Shown here piece by piece: positions 40,660-55,590 of a DNA stretch of 64,000 nucleotides (the first letter of the stretch is position 1; each line of letters opens with the position of its first letter). Both the position numbers and the translations under genes were made by a program. Under the pieces are notes generated by a model. The model was given only the letters and a program-made list of their open reading frames with translations, made no database searches and was not told the DNA's origin. The DNA is from Pluralibacter gergoviae ATCC 33028 = NBRC 105706 (GTDB lineage: Bacteria; Pseudomonadota; Gammaproteobacteria; Enterobacterales; Enterobacteriaceae), in NCBI RefSeq assembly GCF_001598855.1, contig NZ_BCZS01000008.1, positions 62,001 through 126,000 on the forward strand, in the 5' to 3' direction.

Positions 40660-41547
40660 TTACCAGATAGCGGCCATCAGATTATGTGAGTCCGGCACCA
40701 TAAAATCGACGGACATCATCACCGACAGCGAGGTAATGGCGACGATAGAGAAGACGAACAGCTTGCGCGCCCACACTTTATCATCTTCCACTTTATAGCC
40801 GCGCAGGGCCATGCCGAGCCACCAGACGCTGACCGCCGCCGCGACCACCAGATATTTATATCCGGCGTAGCCGCCAAGGGAGAGCATCAGGGTCGCCACG
40901 GCAAAGGCGATGATGTAGAGCGTAATGTGGTTCTTGGCCACCGAGATCCCCTTCACCACCGGCAGAACCGGGATGTTTGCCGCCTGATAATCCTTAAAGC
41001 GGAAAATCGCGATGGCGTAGGAGTGGGGCATCTGCCAGAGGCTGAAAATTGCCAGCAGGATCAGTGCGCCGCTATCAAACTCGTTGGTCACCGCGCAGTA
41101 GCCAATCACCGGCGGCGCTGCGCCGGAGAGAGAGCCAATCAGCGTGCCGTAAACCGAGTGGCGCTTCATGTACAGGCTGTAGATGCCCACGTAAACCACG
41201 AAGCCCATCACGCTCAGCCAGCAGGCCAGCGGGTTGGCGCCGAACCACAGCAGCATGAAGCCAGCAATACCCAGCAGGGTGGCGTACACCAGCGAAACGG
41301 TTGGGGAAATCAGGCCTTTAACCAGCACCCGATTCTTGGTCCGCTCCATCTTTTTATCGATATCCCGGTCGATATAGTTGTTGAATACGCAGCCGCTTGC
41401 GACGACCAGCGACACGCCGATCAGCGTATACAGGAACAACAGATAATCGATGCTGCCTTTAGAAGCCAGCAGGAAACCGCCGATTACCGAGATCAGGTTA
41501 CCGAAGATGATGCCCGGTTTTGTCACTTGCAGGTATTGCTTAAACAT
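40660..41547 (-). CDS. cyoE: Protoheme IX farnesyltransferase CyoE
   Basis: CyoE attaches a farnesyl group to heme B, making heme O for cytochrome bo3. The 295-residue membrane protein has about nine helices and the UbiA-superfamily motifs [18 protein letters not shown] (first Asp-rich motif) and [14 protein letters not shown] (C-terminal). The start at 41547 gives the standard [17 protein letters not shown]; the reading frame continues upstream to 41664 but overlaps cyoD. It is 11 bp after cyoD and the last gene of the operon. IspA, encoded near 34200, makes its farnesyl substrate. Confidence 0.97.
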   Translation of the reverse strand: MFKQYLQVTKPGIIFGNLISVIGGFLLASKGSIDYLLFLYTLIGVSLVVASGCVFNNYIDRDIDKKMERTKNRVLVKGLISPTVSLVYATLLGIAGFMLLWFGANPLACWLSVMGFVVYVGIYSLYMKRHSVYGTLIGSLSGAAPPVIGYCAVTNEFDSGALILLAIFSLWQMPHSYAIAIFRFKDYQAANIPVLPVVKGISVAKNHITLYIIAFAVATLMLSLGGYAGYKYLVVAAAVSVWWLGMALRGYKVEDDKVWARKLFVFSIVAITSLSVMMSVDFMVPDSHNLMAAIW

Positions 41548-41558
41548 ACTCGCCGCTC

Positions 41559-41884
41559 TTATCGAATCATCATGTTGTAGTTGAGGTTCCACATAATCCA
41601 GATAGAACCTATCACTACGATCGCGATGATCAGGACGGTAAAGACGAATGCAGTCAAGTTCCATCCTTCATCTGATTTACTGTTCATGTGCAGGAAGCAC
41701 ACCAGGTGAACCAGAATCTGTACCACCGCCGTCACCAGTACTGTTCCAATCAGTGCTGCATGAGAGGCTGAACCGTTCATCACCATCCAGAACGGGATCA
41801 CCGTCAGGATGATCGACAGGATAAAACCTGTCATGTAGGTTTTTACGCTACCGTGGGAAGCGCCGTGATCGGTTGAATGACTCA

Positions 41885-41885
<1 letters not shown>
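41559..41885 (-). CDS. cyoD: Cytochrome bo3 oxidase subunit IV CyoD
   Basis: CyoD is the small fourth subunit of the bo3 ubiquinol oxidase and helps assemble the copper site. The 108-residue protein has three helices ([62 protein letters not shown]). Its ATG shares one base with the cyoC stop (TAATG). Confidence 0.96.
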
Positions 41886-45447
<3,562 letters not shown>

Positions 45448-45496
45448 GTAACGACCTCAATTCCACGGGATCGGGTGGCGTTTAAAGTGTGGGGGC

Positions 45497-45525
45497 ATTT
45501 TACGGTAAGGTTACATTACTGTAAA
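45497..45525 (-). promoter_or_regulatory. Probable sigma-70 promoter of cyoABCDE
   Basis: The minus strand reads TTTACA, 17 bases, TAAAAT: five of six matches in both hexamers with ideal spacing. The -10 element is 49 bp before the cyoA start codon. cyo is repressed by ArcA and FNR under low oxygen in E. coli (known); I did not place those sites with confidence. Confidence 0.65.
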
Positions 45526-45905
45526 CATGAATACAGAAGTGTCTTTGTGCTGTTACCGGGTCCGGCGGCTGATGTCTCAGATGTTGCGGATTGTATCGAA
45601 AGTCAGGGGTGGCGGCTTTTGCAGCAGTTTTATAACAAAACCGTGTGCCATAGGAGGGGATAGCCGAAAAGAGGTATAACTGAAAAGTAAAAGGTACAAA
45701 AAATTAACAATTAAGTATCAATAAAGAGACAATTGGAACAATATTAAAATATTTAAGCATAGCTGAATCGGTTAACAGCGAAATGATATTTTCGGCGGTT
45801 ACCTATAATTTCCGATAAATTGTAAAGCACAAATGATCAATCGAAAAACATGAATAAACAACAGAAGAAATAATTGCGAATAGTAATTAGCACCCTGTGT
45901 GACAT
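45526..45905. other. AT-rich gap upstream of the cyo promoter
   Basis: This stretch between ampG and the cyo promoter holds no convincing gene. From about 45670 to 45905 it is strikingly AT-rich for this genome, with A-tracts and TTAAT/AATTAA motifs. That fits a regulatory region for DNA-bending or silencing proteins such as H-NS or ArcA, but no specific site is certain. A possible reading frame at 45475-45663 lacks family likeness and runs opposite to both neighbours. Confidence 0.5.
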
Positions 45906-47387
45906 TTAAGTCTGCCTGAAGATGGCTTTGCGCGTCGCCAGGGCGTCCAGCAGTGCGCCCAGCAGCACTCCGGCGATAGCGATAAGCGCACCGCATTCCA
46001 GCAGCGCGTTGAGGAAGCCGAAGTGGGCAAGGCTCAGCGCATTAAGGATGAGCAGCACCAGCCAGATCCCCAGCAGCAGGACACCCGCCCCGAGAATTTT
46101 TATCGCCAGCGAATAGGCGTTCCGGTAATGCACCCGCGGCATAAAGTCCTCGCTCTGCCAACTGTACTCCAGCGTTTGCCGGCATAGCAACAGCAGCAGA
46201 ATACCGGGGACGGCGGCAAATACGGAAAATAAATAGAAAGTTGGCCAGCCGTGGGCTTCGACAAACCAGCCCGCTACCGGGCCAACGTAGACGCGGCCAA
46301 CGGCCGAAAGCGCCGACAGCAGGGCAAACTGGGTGGCGGAAAAGGACTTGTTGCACAGCGTCATCAGCAGGGCAACAAATGCCGAGGTTCCCATGCCGCC
46401 GCAGAGATTCTCGAAGAAGACCGCCGCGCCCATCGTCAGAATATTTTTGTCACTTACCGACAGCAGCCAGTAGCCGGCGTTCGACGCCCCCTGCAGAATG
46501 CCGAAGATGAGCAGAGCGCGGAACAGCGACAGCCGCTGCATCAGCACGCCGCCGTACAGCGCGCCGATAATAGTGGCAAACAGGCCGAGCGTTTTGTTCA
46601 CCACCCCGACGTCGCCGGCGTCAAAGCCAACGCCGCGGATAAGAAAGGTGGTGGTCAGACTCATGGCGAAAGCATCGCCCAGCTTATAAAGCACGATGAG
46701 CAGCAGAATAAGCCACGCGTTGTTGCGGCCAAAAAAGTCGCGCAGCGGCGCGACCACCGCCTGCTCGAGGGTCTTCGGCACCGGTATGGCATCGCTGGGC
46801 TCCGGCGCCAGTAGGGTAGCGATAATGCACGGCACCATCAGCGCCGCCATCAGCCAGTACATGCCCTGCCAGCCGAGCCACCGGTCTGCCAGCCACAGCG
46901 CCAGCCCGCCGGAGACCAGCATCGCCAGCCGGTAGCCGAGCACGCTGATCGCCGCGCCGCTGCCGCGCTCTTCCGGCGGCAGGACGTCGGTTTTCCAGGC
47001 GTCAAAAACGATATCCTGCGAGGCTGAGCAGAAGGCGATAATCACCGCCAGCGCTGCCATCCAGCGCAGCTGCGACGTCGGCTCCAGGAAGCCCATTGCC
47101 GCGATAGCCGCCAGCAGGAGTATCTGCGTCGTCAGCAGCCAGCCCCGGCGGCGGCCGAGAAACGGCGGTGTATAGCGGTCCATCATCGGCGACCAGAGGA
47201 ACTTAAAGACGTAGGCCTGGCCGACCAGCGAAAAGAAGCCGATAGTTTTGAGATCGATATTTTCGACGGTCATCCACGCCTGCAGCGTGCCCGATGTCAG
47301 GGCCAGCGGCAGGCCGGAGGCAAAGCCCAGCATCAGGAGAATGAAGGACTTTGGCTGCTGGAAAAATTGCAGGTAGCGGTTGGGCAT
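45906..47387 (-). CDS. ampG: Muropeptide permease AmpG
   Basis: AmpG imports anhydromuropeptides from the periplasm for cell-wall recycling and indirectly controls AmpR-driven ampC beta-lactamase. The 493-residue MFS-type protein has about fourteen hydrophobic segments and the family sequence LGFASGLPLALTSGTLQAWMTVENID, FKFLWSPMMDRYTPPFLGRRRGW and DIVFDAWKTDVLPPEERG. I chose the ATG at 47387; no clear ribosome-binding site is present, and an in-frame TTG at 47393 is an alternative. It follows yajG by 45 bp, most of it a GC-rich hairpin. Confidence 0.95.
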   Translation of the reverse strand: MPNRYLQFFQQPKSFILLMLGFASGLPLALTSGTLQAWMTVENIDLKTIGFFSLVGQAYVFKFLWSPMMDRYTPPFLGRRRGWLLTTQILLLAAIAAMGFLEPTSQLRWMAALAVIIAFCSASQDIVFDAWKTDVLPPEERGSGAAISVLGYRLAMLVSGGLALWLADRWLGWQGMYWLMAALMVPCIIATLLAPEPSDAIPVPKTLEQAVVAPLRDFFGRNNAWLILLLIVLYKLGDAFAMSLTTTFLIRGVGFDAGDVGVVNKTLGLFATIIGALYGGVLMQRLSLFRALLIFGILQGASNAGYWLLSVSDKNILTMGAAVFFENLCGGMGTSAFVALLMTLCNKSFSATQFALLSALSAVGRVYVGPVAGWFVEAHGWPTFYLFSVFAAVPGILLLLLCRQTLEYSWQSEDFMPRVHYRNAYSLAIKILGAGVLLLGIWLVLLILNALSLAHFGFLNALLECGALIAIAGVLLGALLDALATRKAIFRQT

Positions 47388-47401
47388 AGACAATAAGTCG
47401 C

Positions 47402-47425
47402 GGACCCGGCGGTTTGGCCGGGTCC
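47402..47425 (-). other. GC-rich hairpin between yajG and ampG
   Basis: GGACCCGGC (47402-47410) pairs perfectly with GCCGGGTCC (47417-47425). On the minus strand it sits eight bases after the yajG stop and 14 bases before the ampG ATG, without a T-run. It may protect yajG mRNA or limit ampG translation. Confidence 0.5.
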
Positions 47426-47432
47426 CACTGCC

Positions 47433-48011
47433 TTAACGGGCGTTCTGTTTAATGAAGTCGTGAATGCTGGTGTCCTGCGCCATGTCGGCGATGGTATCCG
47501 TCAGCACGCTGTTAACCGCATCGGCAATGTTTTTATTAGAGGCCTGGAAGGCGCCTTCAACCGAGTAGCTGGCGCGATAGTTTTTGGTCATCTTGTTGCC
47601 GCTCTGAGCGGTAGCGATGATGGCGATATCGGCCTTCGTAGCAATGTTGTAGCGCACGCTGCCCTGAGACACGTCGGCATAGAGGTTGTTTACAATGATC
47701 TGCAGATCGACAGCGCCGTTCGGGCCAATCATGTAGCCGCGCGCGGTCATCTGTTTCTCAAGCACTTCCTGCAGCAGGAAGCGCAGGTCGCGGGAGGCGG
47801 TCAGTGTGACCAGTTCATTATCACGGGTCACTTTTGCCAGCGCCTGATCCTGACGCTGGTCGGCGCCGTTAATGCTGACGGTGACGCCCATCAGGCTCGG
47901 ATCCTGAGACGGCAGCGTAATTTTGGGCGACACCTCAATGGTCGTCTGCGGCTTGGCGCAGCCTGCCAGCATAAACATCGCAACCAACGGGAAGAGAATT
48001 TTCTTTAGCAT
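47433..48011 (-). CDS. yajG: Lipoprotein YajG
   Basis: YajG is a 192-residue outer-membrane-type lipoprotein. The signal MLKKILFPLVAMFMLAGC ends in a lipobox with Cys18, followed by Ala-Lys (no inner-membrane retention Asp). The remainder is a mixed alpha/beta domain of the YajG family (LQIIVNNLYADVSQGSVRYN, VNSVLTDTIADMAQDTSIHDFI). Function is unknown. As in E. coli it lies upstream of ampG on the same strand and diverges from bolA. The longer frame to 48065 would obscure the signal peptide. Confidence 0.93.
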   Translation of the reverse strand: MLKKILFPLVAMFMLAGCAKPQTTIEVSPKITLPSQDPSLMGVTVSINGADQRQDQALAKVTRDNELVTLTASRDLRFLLQEVLEKQMTARGYMIGPNGAVDLQIIVNNLYADVSQGSVRYNIATKADIAIIATAQSGNKMTKNYRASYSVEGAFQASNKNIADAVNSVLTDTIADMAQDTSIHDFIKQNAR

Positions 48012-48255
48012 GGTGAGGCTCTCAACGTTCCTGGTATTCAGTAAGCGAAAAATTCCCGCCATCATATCATCGCCAACGGCGAGGGGAAGTAGGCGGCGCA
48101 GGTAAATTCATCATCTTGAGGCTTTTTCCTGGCAGAGGCGCTTACCGGCCATTTCCGACAATTCGGATGGCAAATGTTATAAAGTCCTGCCTCAAGCAAT
48201 AAATCGCAACAAAAGCTAATTTTTTGTTGTTTTTATGTAATAGAAACGGTAAAAG

Positions 48256-48264
48256 CGGCTAATA
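48256..48264 (+). promoter_or_regulatory. Candidate gearbox-type -10 of bolA
   Basis: CGGCTAATA closely resembles the -10 region CGGCTAGTA that I remember for the stationary-phase bolA promoter of E. coli. It lies 46 bp before the bolA start. No matching CTGCA-type -35 was found. The surrounding gap 48012-48309 (298 bp) has no gene. Confidence 0.4.
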
Positions 48265-48309
48265 TCTAAAGGGAAGACGGCATCTTAGCGTTGTCGGAGG
48301 AGTAAATTC

Positions 48310-48627
48310 ATGATGATACGTGAACAGATAGAAGAAAAATTAAGGGCCGCGTTTGAACCCTTATTCCTCGAAGTCACCGATGAAAGCTATCGCCATAACG
48401 TCCCGGCAGGCTCTGAAAGCCATTTCAAGGTTGTGCTGGTCAGCGATCGCTTTGCCGGAGAACGTTTTCTCAACCGCCATCGTATGATTTACAGCACGTT
48501 AACTGCAGAGTTGTCCACAACCGTACACGCTCTGGCGCTGCACACTTATACCGTAAAGGAGTGGGAAGGCCTGCAGGACACGGTCTTCGCCTCGCCGCCC
48601 TGTCGAGGTGCCGGAAGCCTGGCGTGA
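48310..48627 (+). CDS. bolA: Transcriptional regulator / iron-sulfur handling protein BolA
   Basis: BolA is a 105-residue stress-induced morphogene product with a class II KH-like fold. It acts as a transcription factor and pairs with monothiol glutaredoxins in Fe-S cluster trafficking. The family sequence is complete: [24 protein letters not shown], then the conserved RHRMIY and [10 protein letters not shown] strong GGAGGAG site precedes the double ATG. A terminator follows at 48682. Confidence 0.96.
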   Translation: MMIREQIEEKLRAAFEPLFLEVTDESYRHNVPAGSESHFKVVLVSDRFAGERFLNRHRMIYSTLTAELSTTVHALALHTYTVKEWEGLQDTVFASPPCRGAGSLA

Positions 48628-48681
48628 ATTGACATTTGCAACAGCCGGAGCTTTTCCAGTATGTTGCGTACCGATTATGTG

Positions 48682-48703
48682 AAAACGGCCTGCGGGCCGT
48701 TTT
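48682..48703 (+). terminator. Rho-independent terminator of bolA
   Basis: AAAACGGCC (48682-48690) pairs with GGCCGTTTT (48695-48703) around TGCG; the T-run is interrupted but adequate. It divides the 325-bp gap 48628-48952. The rest of that gap contains no gene and must include the tig promoter, which I could not place. Confidence 0.85.
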
Positions 48704-48943
48704 GTTTTGCGCGGAATTTGAGCAGTAAAGGCGATTTTCAGCTCAGAATTGCCTCAGAGTTGTGAAAAGTGGCGCACCGATGCACCATTCCCGTTCTCGA
48801 CTCACCACAGTGATGCCGCTATAATGCTGCGTCTTATTTAGGAACGTCTTCGGGATGATTCTGGCGACAGGGACGGTGATTTTGCCACATCCCGCGACCG
48901 CGCAGTCGAATTCAGAGTTGACCGGGCATTGTGATTTTTTTGA

Positions 48944-50251
<1,308 letters not shown>

Positions 50252-50280
50252 TTATCGCCCCGCGCGTTTAAAGTTTGAGC

Positions 50281-50316
50281 AAAAAACCCGTTGCCCTCCG
50301 GCAACGGGTTTTTTTA
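50281..50316 (+). terminator. Rho-independent terminator of tig
   Basis: AAAAAACCCGTTGCC (50281-50295) pairs with GGCAACGGGTTTTTT (50300-50314) around a CTCC loop and runs into T-rich DNA. It separates tig from the clpP promoter. Confidence 0.95.
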
Positions 50317-50387
50317 TTGCATAACCTGGTGACGAAGCGTGCCAAAACGGCGTTTCGGGGTTAGCGTAACAGCAAAAGATTGTTATG

Positions 50388-50416
50388 CTTGAACCAGAGC
50401 ATGGTCGTCCCCATAT
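50388..50416 (+). promoter_or_regulatory. Sigma-32 heat-shock promoter of clpP-clpX
   Basis: CTTGAA (50388-50393), 15 bases, CCCCATAT (50409-50416) matches the RpoH consensus CTTGAA-N13-17-CCCCAT-T. It is 91 bp before the clpP start. clpP is a known member of the heat-shock regulon. Confidence 0.85.
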
Positions 50417-50507
50417 GAAGGGGATGAACATTCAGACTGGCTGATACTCCGTCCGCAAGGTTACAATCAGTACAGCAGGTATTTTAATTCTTATCCAGGA
50501 GACGGAT

Positions 50508-51128
50508 ATGTCATACAGTGGCGAACGAGAAAATGCACCCCATATGGCCCTGGTGCCGATGGTTATTGAGCAGACCTCACGCGGTGAGCGCTCTTTTGAT
50601 ATCTACTCCCGTCTGCTCAAGGAGCGCGTTATCTTTCTGACCGGCCAGGTGGAAGACCACATGGCAAACCTGATCGTCGCGCAGATGCTGTTTCTGGAAG
50701 CGGAAAACCCGGAAAAAGATATTTACCTGTACATCAACTCGCCGGGCGGCGTGATCACCGCGGGAATGTCCATCTACGACACCATGCAGTTTATCAAGCC
50801 GGACGTCAGCACGATTTGTATGGGGCAGGCGGCTTCCATGGGCGCATTCCTGCTGACGGCGGGGGCTAAGGGCAAGCGTTTCTGCCTGCCGAACTCCCGG
50901 GTGATGATTCACCAGCCGCTGGGCGGCTATCAGGGACAGGCGACGGACATCGAAATCCACGCCAAAGAGATCCTGAAAGTTAAAGCGCGCATGAATGAAC
51001 TTATGGCGCAGCACACGGGTCAATCCCTTGAGCAGATTGAGCGCGATACCGAGCGCGATCGCTTCCTCTCTGCACCAGAGGCGGTTGAGTACGGTCTGGT
51101 AGACTCGATTTTGACCCATCGTAATTAA
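50508..51128 (+). CDS. clpP: ATP-dependent Clp protease proteolytic subunit ClpP
   Basis: ClpP is the barrel-shaped serine protease that works with ClpX or ClpA. The 206-residue precursor has the catalytic triad Ser110 (GQAASMGAF), His135 ([10 protein letters not shown]) and Asp184 (TERDRF), one residue offset from the 207-residue E. coli protein because of a shorter propeptide. The propeptide is [13 protein letters not shown] followed by ALVPMV. AGGAGA lies upstream. It precedes clpX by 105 bp. Confidence 0.98.
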   Translation: MSYSGERENAPHMALVPMVIEQTSRGERSFDIYSRLLKERVIFLTGQVEDHMANLIVAQMLFLEAENPEKDIYLYINSPGGVITAGMSIYDTMQFIKPDVSTICMGQAASMGAFLLTAGAKGKRFCLPNSRVMIHQPLGGYQGQATDIEIHAKEILKVKARMNELMAQHTGQSLEQIERDTERDRFLSAPEAVEYGLVDSILTHRN

Positions 51129-51233
51129 TGCCGGTGAGTGGGGTGCCGCTATACTGTCTATTGGGCGGCACGTTATACGACTGGCATTTGCGTCGTCATA
51201 TGCGGCACAAAGAACTTAGAAAGAGGTTTGGTC

Positions 51234-52508
51234 ATGACAGATAAACGCAAAGATGGTTCGGGCAAACTGTTGTACTGCTCTTTTTGCGGCAAAAGCCAGC
51301 ATGAAGTGCGTAAGCTCATCGCCGGCCCATCCGTGTATATCTGCGACGAATGCGTTGACTTATGTAACGACATCATTCGCGAAGAGATTAAAGAGGTCGC
51401 GCCGCACCGCGAGCGCAGCGCGCTGCCGACGCCGCACGAAATTCGCCACCACCTGGATGACTACGTCATCGGCCAGGAGCGGGCGAAAAAAGTGCTGGCG
51501 GTTGCGGTATATAACCACTACAAGCGCCTGCGCAACGGCGATACCAGCAACGGCGTCGAGCTGGGTAAAAGCAACATTCTGCTGATTGGCCCAACCGGCT
51601 CCGGTAAAACCCTGCTGGCGGAAACGCTGGCGCGTCTGCTGGACGTGCCGTTCACCATGGCGGATGCCACCACGCTGACCGAAGCGGGCTACGTCGGTGA
51701 AGACGTTGAGAACATCATCCAGAAGCTGCTGCAGAAGTGCGACTACGATGTGCAGAAAGCGCAGCGCGGCATCGTCTATATCGATGAGATCGACAAAATT
51801 TCCCGCAAGTCGGATAACCCGTCGATTACCCGCGACGTCTCCGGTGAAGGCGTGCAGCAGGCGCTGCTGAAGCTGATTGAAGGCACCGTGGCGGCGGTAC
51901 CGCCGCAGGGCGGGCGTAAGCATCCGCAGCAGGAGTTCCTGCAGGTCGATACTTCGAAGATCCTCTTTATTTGCGGCGGCGCCTTTGCCGGCCTGGATAA
52001 AGTGATCGCCAACCGCGTTGAAACCGGCTCCGGCATCGGCTTTGGCGCGACGGTGAAAGGTAAATCGGAAAAAGCCAGCGAAGGGCAGCTGCTGGAGCAG
52101 GTCGAGCCGGAAGATCTGATCAAGTTTGGTCTGATCCCCGAATTCATCGGCCGTCTGCCGGTGGTGGCAACCCTCAACGAGCTGAGCGAAGAAGCGCTGA
52201 TTCAGATCCTCAAAGAGCCGAAAAACGCCCTGACCAAGCAGTACCAGGCGCTGTTTAATCTTGAAGGCGTCGATCTGGAGTTCCGCGAAGAGGCGCTGGA
52301 CGCTATCGCCAAGAAGGCGATGGCCCGTAAAACCGGTGCCCGCGGCCTGCGCTCCATCGTTGAAGCCTCGCTGCTCGATACCATGTACGACCTGCCTTCC
52401 ATGGAAGACGTCGAAAAAGTGGTTATCGATGAGTCGGTGATCGCCGGGCAGACCAAGCCGCTGCTGATCTACGGAAAATCCGATACCCAGCAGGCATCTG
52501 GTGAATAA
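51234..52508 (+). CDS. clpX: ATP-dependent Clp protease ATP-binding subunit ClpX
   Basis: ClpX is the hexameric AAA+ unfoldase that feeds tagged substrates to ClpP. The 424-residue protein has an N-terminal zinc finger (Cys15, Cys18, Cys37, Cys40), a Walker A GPTGSGKT, Walker [11 protein letters not shown] and the ClpP-contacting IGF loop (SGIGFGATV). I chose the ATG at 51234 ([15 protein letters not shown]) with AGAGG upstream; the frame open to 51138 is not coding. Confidence 0.98.
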   Translation: MTDKRKDGSGKLLYCSFCGKSQHEVRKLIAGPSVYICDECVDLCNDIIREEIKEVAPHRERSALPTPHEIRHHLDDYVIGQERAKKVLAVAVYNHYKRLRNGDTSNGVELGKSNILLIGPTGSGKTLLAETLARLLDVPFTMADATTLTEAGYVGEDVENIIQKLLQKCDYDVQKAQRGIVYIDEIDKISRKSDNPSITRDVSGEGVQQALLKLIEGTVAAVPPQGGRKHPQQEFLQVDTSKILFICGGAFAGLDKVIANRVETGSGIGFGATVKGKSEKASEGQLLEQVEPEDLIKFGLIPEFIGRLPVVATLNELSEEALIQILKEPKNALTKQYQALFNLEGVDLEFREEALDAIAKKAMARKTGARGLRSIVEASLLDTMYDLPSMEDVEKVVIDESVIAGQTKPLLIYGKSDTQQASGE

Positions 52509-52535
52509 TTAACCAGTTTGTTCAAGCAATTAGCC

Positions 52536-52562
52536 AAAAGGGGGATATTTTATCCCCCTTTT
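52536..52562 (+). terminator. Rho-independent terminator between clpX and lon
   Basis: AAAAGGGGGATA (52536-52547) pairs with TATCCCCCTTTT (52551-52562) around TTT, with only a short T-run after it. It comes 28 bp after clpX and 21 bp before the lon promoter. Confidence 0.85.
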
Positions 52563-52582
52563 ACTTTTCCGCTATTCCTGCC

Positions 52583-52610
52583 GTTGAATGTGTGGGAAAC
52601 ATCCCCATAT
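52583..52610 (+). promoter_or_regulatory. Sigma-32 heat-shock promoter of lon
   Basis: GTTGAA (52583-52588), 14 bases, CCCCATAT (52603-52610) fits the RpoH consensus and nearly repeats the E. coli lon promoter as I remember it. It is 83 bp before the lon start. Confidence 0.85.
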
Positions 52611-52692
52611 ACTGAACTACATGTTACGGTGGCGCGGGCGCTGTATCGCGCTACTGACTACCTGGCGGACTTTAAACTTAAGAGAGAGCTCT

Positions 52693-55047
52693 ATGAATCC
52701 TGAGCGTTCTGAACGCATTGAAATCCCCGTATTGCCGTTGCGCGATGTGGTGGTTTATCCGCATATGGTCATCCCCTTGTTTGTAGGGCGGGAAAAATCT
52801 ATCCGTTGTCTCGAAGCGGCTATGGACCATGATAAAAAAATCATGCTGGTCGCTCAGAAAGACGCGTCAACGGATGAGCCGGGTGTAAACGATCTTTTCA
52901 CCGTTGGGACCGTGGCCTCTATTCTGCAGATGCTCAAGCTGCCTGACGGTACCGTTAAAGTGCTGGTGGAAGGCCTGCAGCGCGCGCGCATTTCCGCGCT
53001 TTCTGACAACGGCGAATACTTTTCGGCGAAAGCGGAGTATCTCGAATCGCCGGCTATCGAAGAGCGCGAGCAGGAGGTGCTGGTCCGCACCGCCATCAGC
53101 CAGTTTGAAGGCTACATCAAGCTCAACAAAAAAATCCCGCCGGAAGTGCTGACCTCCCTGAACAGCATTGATGACCCGGCGCGCCTGGCGGATACCATCG
53201 CCGCGCACATGCCGCTGAAGCTGTCAGACAAGCAGTCCGTACTGGAGATGTCCGACGTTAACGAGCGTCTGGAATATCTGATGGCGATGATGGAATCGGA
53301 AATCGACCTGCTGCAGGTTGAAAAGCGCATCCGCAACCGCGTCAAAAAGCAGATGGAGAAATCCCAGCGCGAGTACTACCTCAACGAGCAGATGAAGGCG
53401 ATTCAGAAAGAGCTCGGCGAGATGGACGACGCGCCGGACGAAAACGAAGCCCTGAAGCGCAAAATCGACGCGGCCAAAATGCCGAAAGAGGCCAAAGAGA
53501 AGGCCGAAGCCGAGCTGCAGAAGCTGAAGATGATGTCGCCCATGTCGGCGGAAGCCACCGTGGTGCGCGGCTACATCGACTGGATGGTGCAGGTGCCGTG
53601 GAATGCGCGCAGCAAGGTCAAAAAAGACCTGCGCCAGGCGCAGGAAATCCTCGACACCGACCACTACGGCCTGGAGCGCGTCAAAGACCGCATCCTTGAG
53701 TACCTCGCGGTGCAGAGCCGGGTGAACAAGCTGAAGGGGCCGATTCTGTGCCTGGTGGGACCGCCGGGGGTGGGTAAAACCTCGCTGGGCCAGTCCATCG
53801 CCAAAGCGACCGGGCGCAAGTACGTCCGCATGGCGCTGGGCGGCGTGCGCGATGAAGCGGAAATCCGCGGCCATCGCCGGACCTACATCGGCTCTATGCC
53901 GGGCAAGCTGATTCAGAAGATGGCGAAAGTGGGCGTCAAAAACCCGCTGTTCCTGCTGGATGAGATCGACAAGATGTCTTCCGACATGCGCGGCGATCCG
54001 GCCTCGGCCCTGCTGGAAGTGCTGGATCCGGAACAGAACGTGACCTTCAACGATCACTATCTGGAAGTGGATTACGATCTCAGCGACGTGATGTTTGTGG
54101 CGACCTCTAACTCCATGAACATTCCGGCGCCGCTGCTTGACCGTATGGAAGTGATCCGCCTCTCCGGTTACACCGAGGACGAAAAACTCAATATCGCGAA
54201 GCAGCATCTGCTGCCGAAGCAGATTGAGCGCAACGCGCTGAAGAAGGGCGAGCTGACGGTCGACGACAGCGCCATCATCGGCATTATCCGCTACTACACC
54301 CGCGAAGCGGGCGTGCGTAGCCTGGAGCGCGAAATCTCCAAGCTGTGCCGCAAGGCGGTCAAGCAGCTGCTGCTGGATAAGACGCGCAAGCATATCGACA
54401 TCAACGGCGATAACCTGCACGACTATCTCGGCGTTCAGCGCTTCGACTACGGCCGCGCCGACAGCGAAAACCGCGTGGGTCAGGTGACCGGCCTGGCGTG
54501 GACGGAAGTGGGCGGCGATCTGCTGACCATCGAAACCGCCTGCGTGCCTGGCAAGGGCAAGCTGACATACACCGGCTCGCTGGGCGAGGTGATGCAGGAG
54601 TCCATTCAGGCCGCGCTGACCGTGGTTCGCGCCCGCGCCGAGAAGCTCGGCATTAACGGCGACTTCTACGAGAAGCGTGACATCCACGTGCACGTGCCGG
54701 AAGGGGCAACGCCGAAGGACGGCCCAAGCGCCGGTATCGCTATGTGCACGGCGCTGGTTTCCTGCCTGACCGGTAACCCGGTGCGCTCTGATGTGGCCAT
54801 GACCGGCGAAATCACCCTGCGCGGGCAGGTGCTGCCTATCGGCGGGCTGAAAGAGAAGCTACTGGCGGCGCATCGCGGTGGAATTAAGACTGTTCTTATC
54901 CCCGACGACAACAAGCGCGATCTGGAAGAGATCCCGGACAACGTGATTGCCGATCTGGATATCCATCCCGTTAAGAGTATTGAGGAAGTTCTGACTCTCG
55001 CCTTGCAGAATGCGCCTTACGGCATGCAGGTGGTTAGCGCAAAATAG
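52693..55047 (+). CDS. lon: ATP-dependent protease Lon
   Basis: Lon degrades misfolded and short-lived regulatory proteins such as SulA and RcsA. The 784-residue protein has an N-terminal substrate-binding domain ([26 protein letters not shown]), an AAA+ module with Walker [10 protein letters not shown] and Walker [11 protein letters not shown], and a C-terminal protease domain. The Ser nucleophile sits in [15 protein letters not shown], and the Lys partner is in [14 protein letters not shown]. Length is that of E. coli Lon. The start at 52693 gives [18 protein letters not shown] precedes it. A terminator follows. Confidence 0.98.
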   Translation: MNPERSERIEIPVLPLRDVVVYPHMVIPLFVGREKSIRCLEAAMDHDKKIMLVAQKDASTDEPGVNDLFTVGTVASILQMLKLPDGTVKVLVEGLQRARISALSDNGEYFSAKAEYLESPAIEEREQEVLVRTAISQFEGYIKLNKKIPPEVLTSLNSIDDPARLADTIAAHMPLKLSDKQSVLEMSDVNERLEYLMAMMESEIDLLQVEKRIRNRVKKQMEKSQREYYLNEQMKAIQKELGEMDDAPDENEALKRKIDAAKMPKEAKEKAEAELQKLKMMSPMSAEATVVRGYIDWMVQVPWNARSKVKKDLRQAQEILDTDHYGLERVKDRILEYLAVQSRVNKLKGPILCLVGPPGVGKTSLGQSIAKATGRKYVRMALGGVRDEAEIRGHRRTYIGSMPGKLIQKMAKVGVKNPLFLLDEIDKMSSDMRGDPASALLEVLDPEQNVTFNDHYLEVDYDLSDVMFVATSNSMNIPAPLLDRMEVIRLSGYTEDEKLNIAKQHLLPKQIERNALKKGELTVDDSAIIGIIRYYTREAGVRSLEREISKLCRKAVKQLLLDKTRKHIDINGDNLHDYLGVQRFDYGRADSENRVGQVTGLAWTEVGGDLLTIETACVPGKGKLTYTGSLGEVMQESIQAALTVVRARAEKLGINGDFYEKRDIHVHVPEGATPKDGPSAGIAMCTALVSCLTGNPVRSDVAMTGEITLRGQVLPIGGLKEKLLAAHRGGIKTVLIPDDNKRDLEEIPDNVIADLDIHPVKSIEEVLTLALQNAPYGMQVVSAK

Positions 55048-55079
55048 TGACCTCGCGCAAAGAGCGTCAATAAAAACAG

Positions 55080-55116
55080 GGCTGGGAAGTGATTTGTCAC
55101 TTGCCAGCCTTTTTTT
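55080..55116 (+). terminator. Rho-independent terminator of lon
   Basis: A 13-bp stem with one mismatch (55080-55092 with 55097-55109) is followed by seven Ts. It starts 32 bp after the lon stop. Confidence 0.92.
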
Positions 55117-55164
55117 GTATAGCTAATTTAGATTGCTGGATGTCCCAGCCATATACAACGGGTG

Positions 55165-55193
55165 TTGTAAGGGCATGACACTCCTGATATAAC
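55165..55193 (+). promoter_or_regulatory. Candidate sigma-70 promoter of hupB
   Basis: TTGTAA (55165-55170), 17 bases, TATAAC (55188-55193) is a good sigma-70 match 64 bp before the hupB start. E. coli hupB has several promoters; others may exist in this 210-bp gap. Confidence 0.5.
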
Positions 55194-55257
55194 TGCTGCG
55201 CCGTCGCGCTGCGAAGGATTCCAGCGCGATATAAATTATAACGAGAGGAAGAGAACA

Positions 55258-55530
55258 GTGAATAAATCTCAACTGATTGACAAAATTGCTGCAGGTGCGG
55301 ATATCTCTAAAGCTGCCGCTGGACGTGCGTTAGATGCTTTAATTGCTTCCGTTACCGAATCTCTGCAGGCCGGGGACGATGTTGCGCTGGTAGGGTTTGG
55401 AACCTTTGCTGTTAAAGAGCGTGCTGCCCGTACTGGTCGCAACCCGCAGACAGGTAAAGAGATCACCATCGCTGCCGCGAAAGTTCCGGGTTTCCGTGCA
55501 GGTAAGGCACTGAAAGACGCGGTAAACTGA
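55258..55530 (+). CDS. hupB: DNA-binding protein HU-beta
   Basis: HU-beta is one of the two HU subunits, a small nucleoid protein that bends DNA. The 90-residue sequence is canonical: [21 protein letters not shown], the beta-arm [21 protein letters not shown] with the intercalating Pro, and the C-terminal [12 protein letters not shown]. Translation starts at a GTG behind GAGGAAG. Low-GC, high-expression codon use stands out against the neighbours. Confidence 0.98.
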   Translation: MNKSQLIDKIAAGADISKAAAGRALDALIASVTESLQAGDDVALVGFGTFAVKERAARTGRNPQTGKEITIAAAKVPGFRAGKALKDAVN

Positions 55531-55561
55531 TCGCTTTCCCTCCAGGGGAGCTTAAAAGTAC

Positions 55562-55590
55562 AAGGGCGCATCAACCGATGTGCCTTTTTT
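55562..55590 (+). terminator. Rho-independent terminator of hupB
   Basis: GGCGCATC (55565-55572) pairs with GATGTGCC (55577-55584) with one G-T pair, followed by six Ts. It lies 35 bp after the hupB stop. Confidence 0.88.

Noticed and set aside
45475-45663. Small plus-strand frame upstream of cyoA
   Set aside because: It covers the cyo promoter, has no good start signal and no family likeness.
53224-54693. 489-codon frame antisense to lon
   Set aside because: Shadow of the lon codon pattern; no start signal and no recognisable domains.
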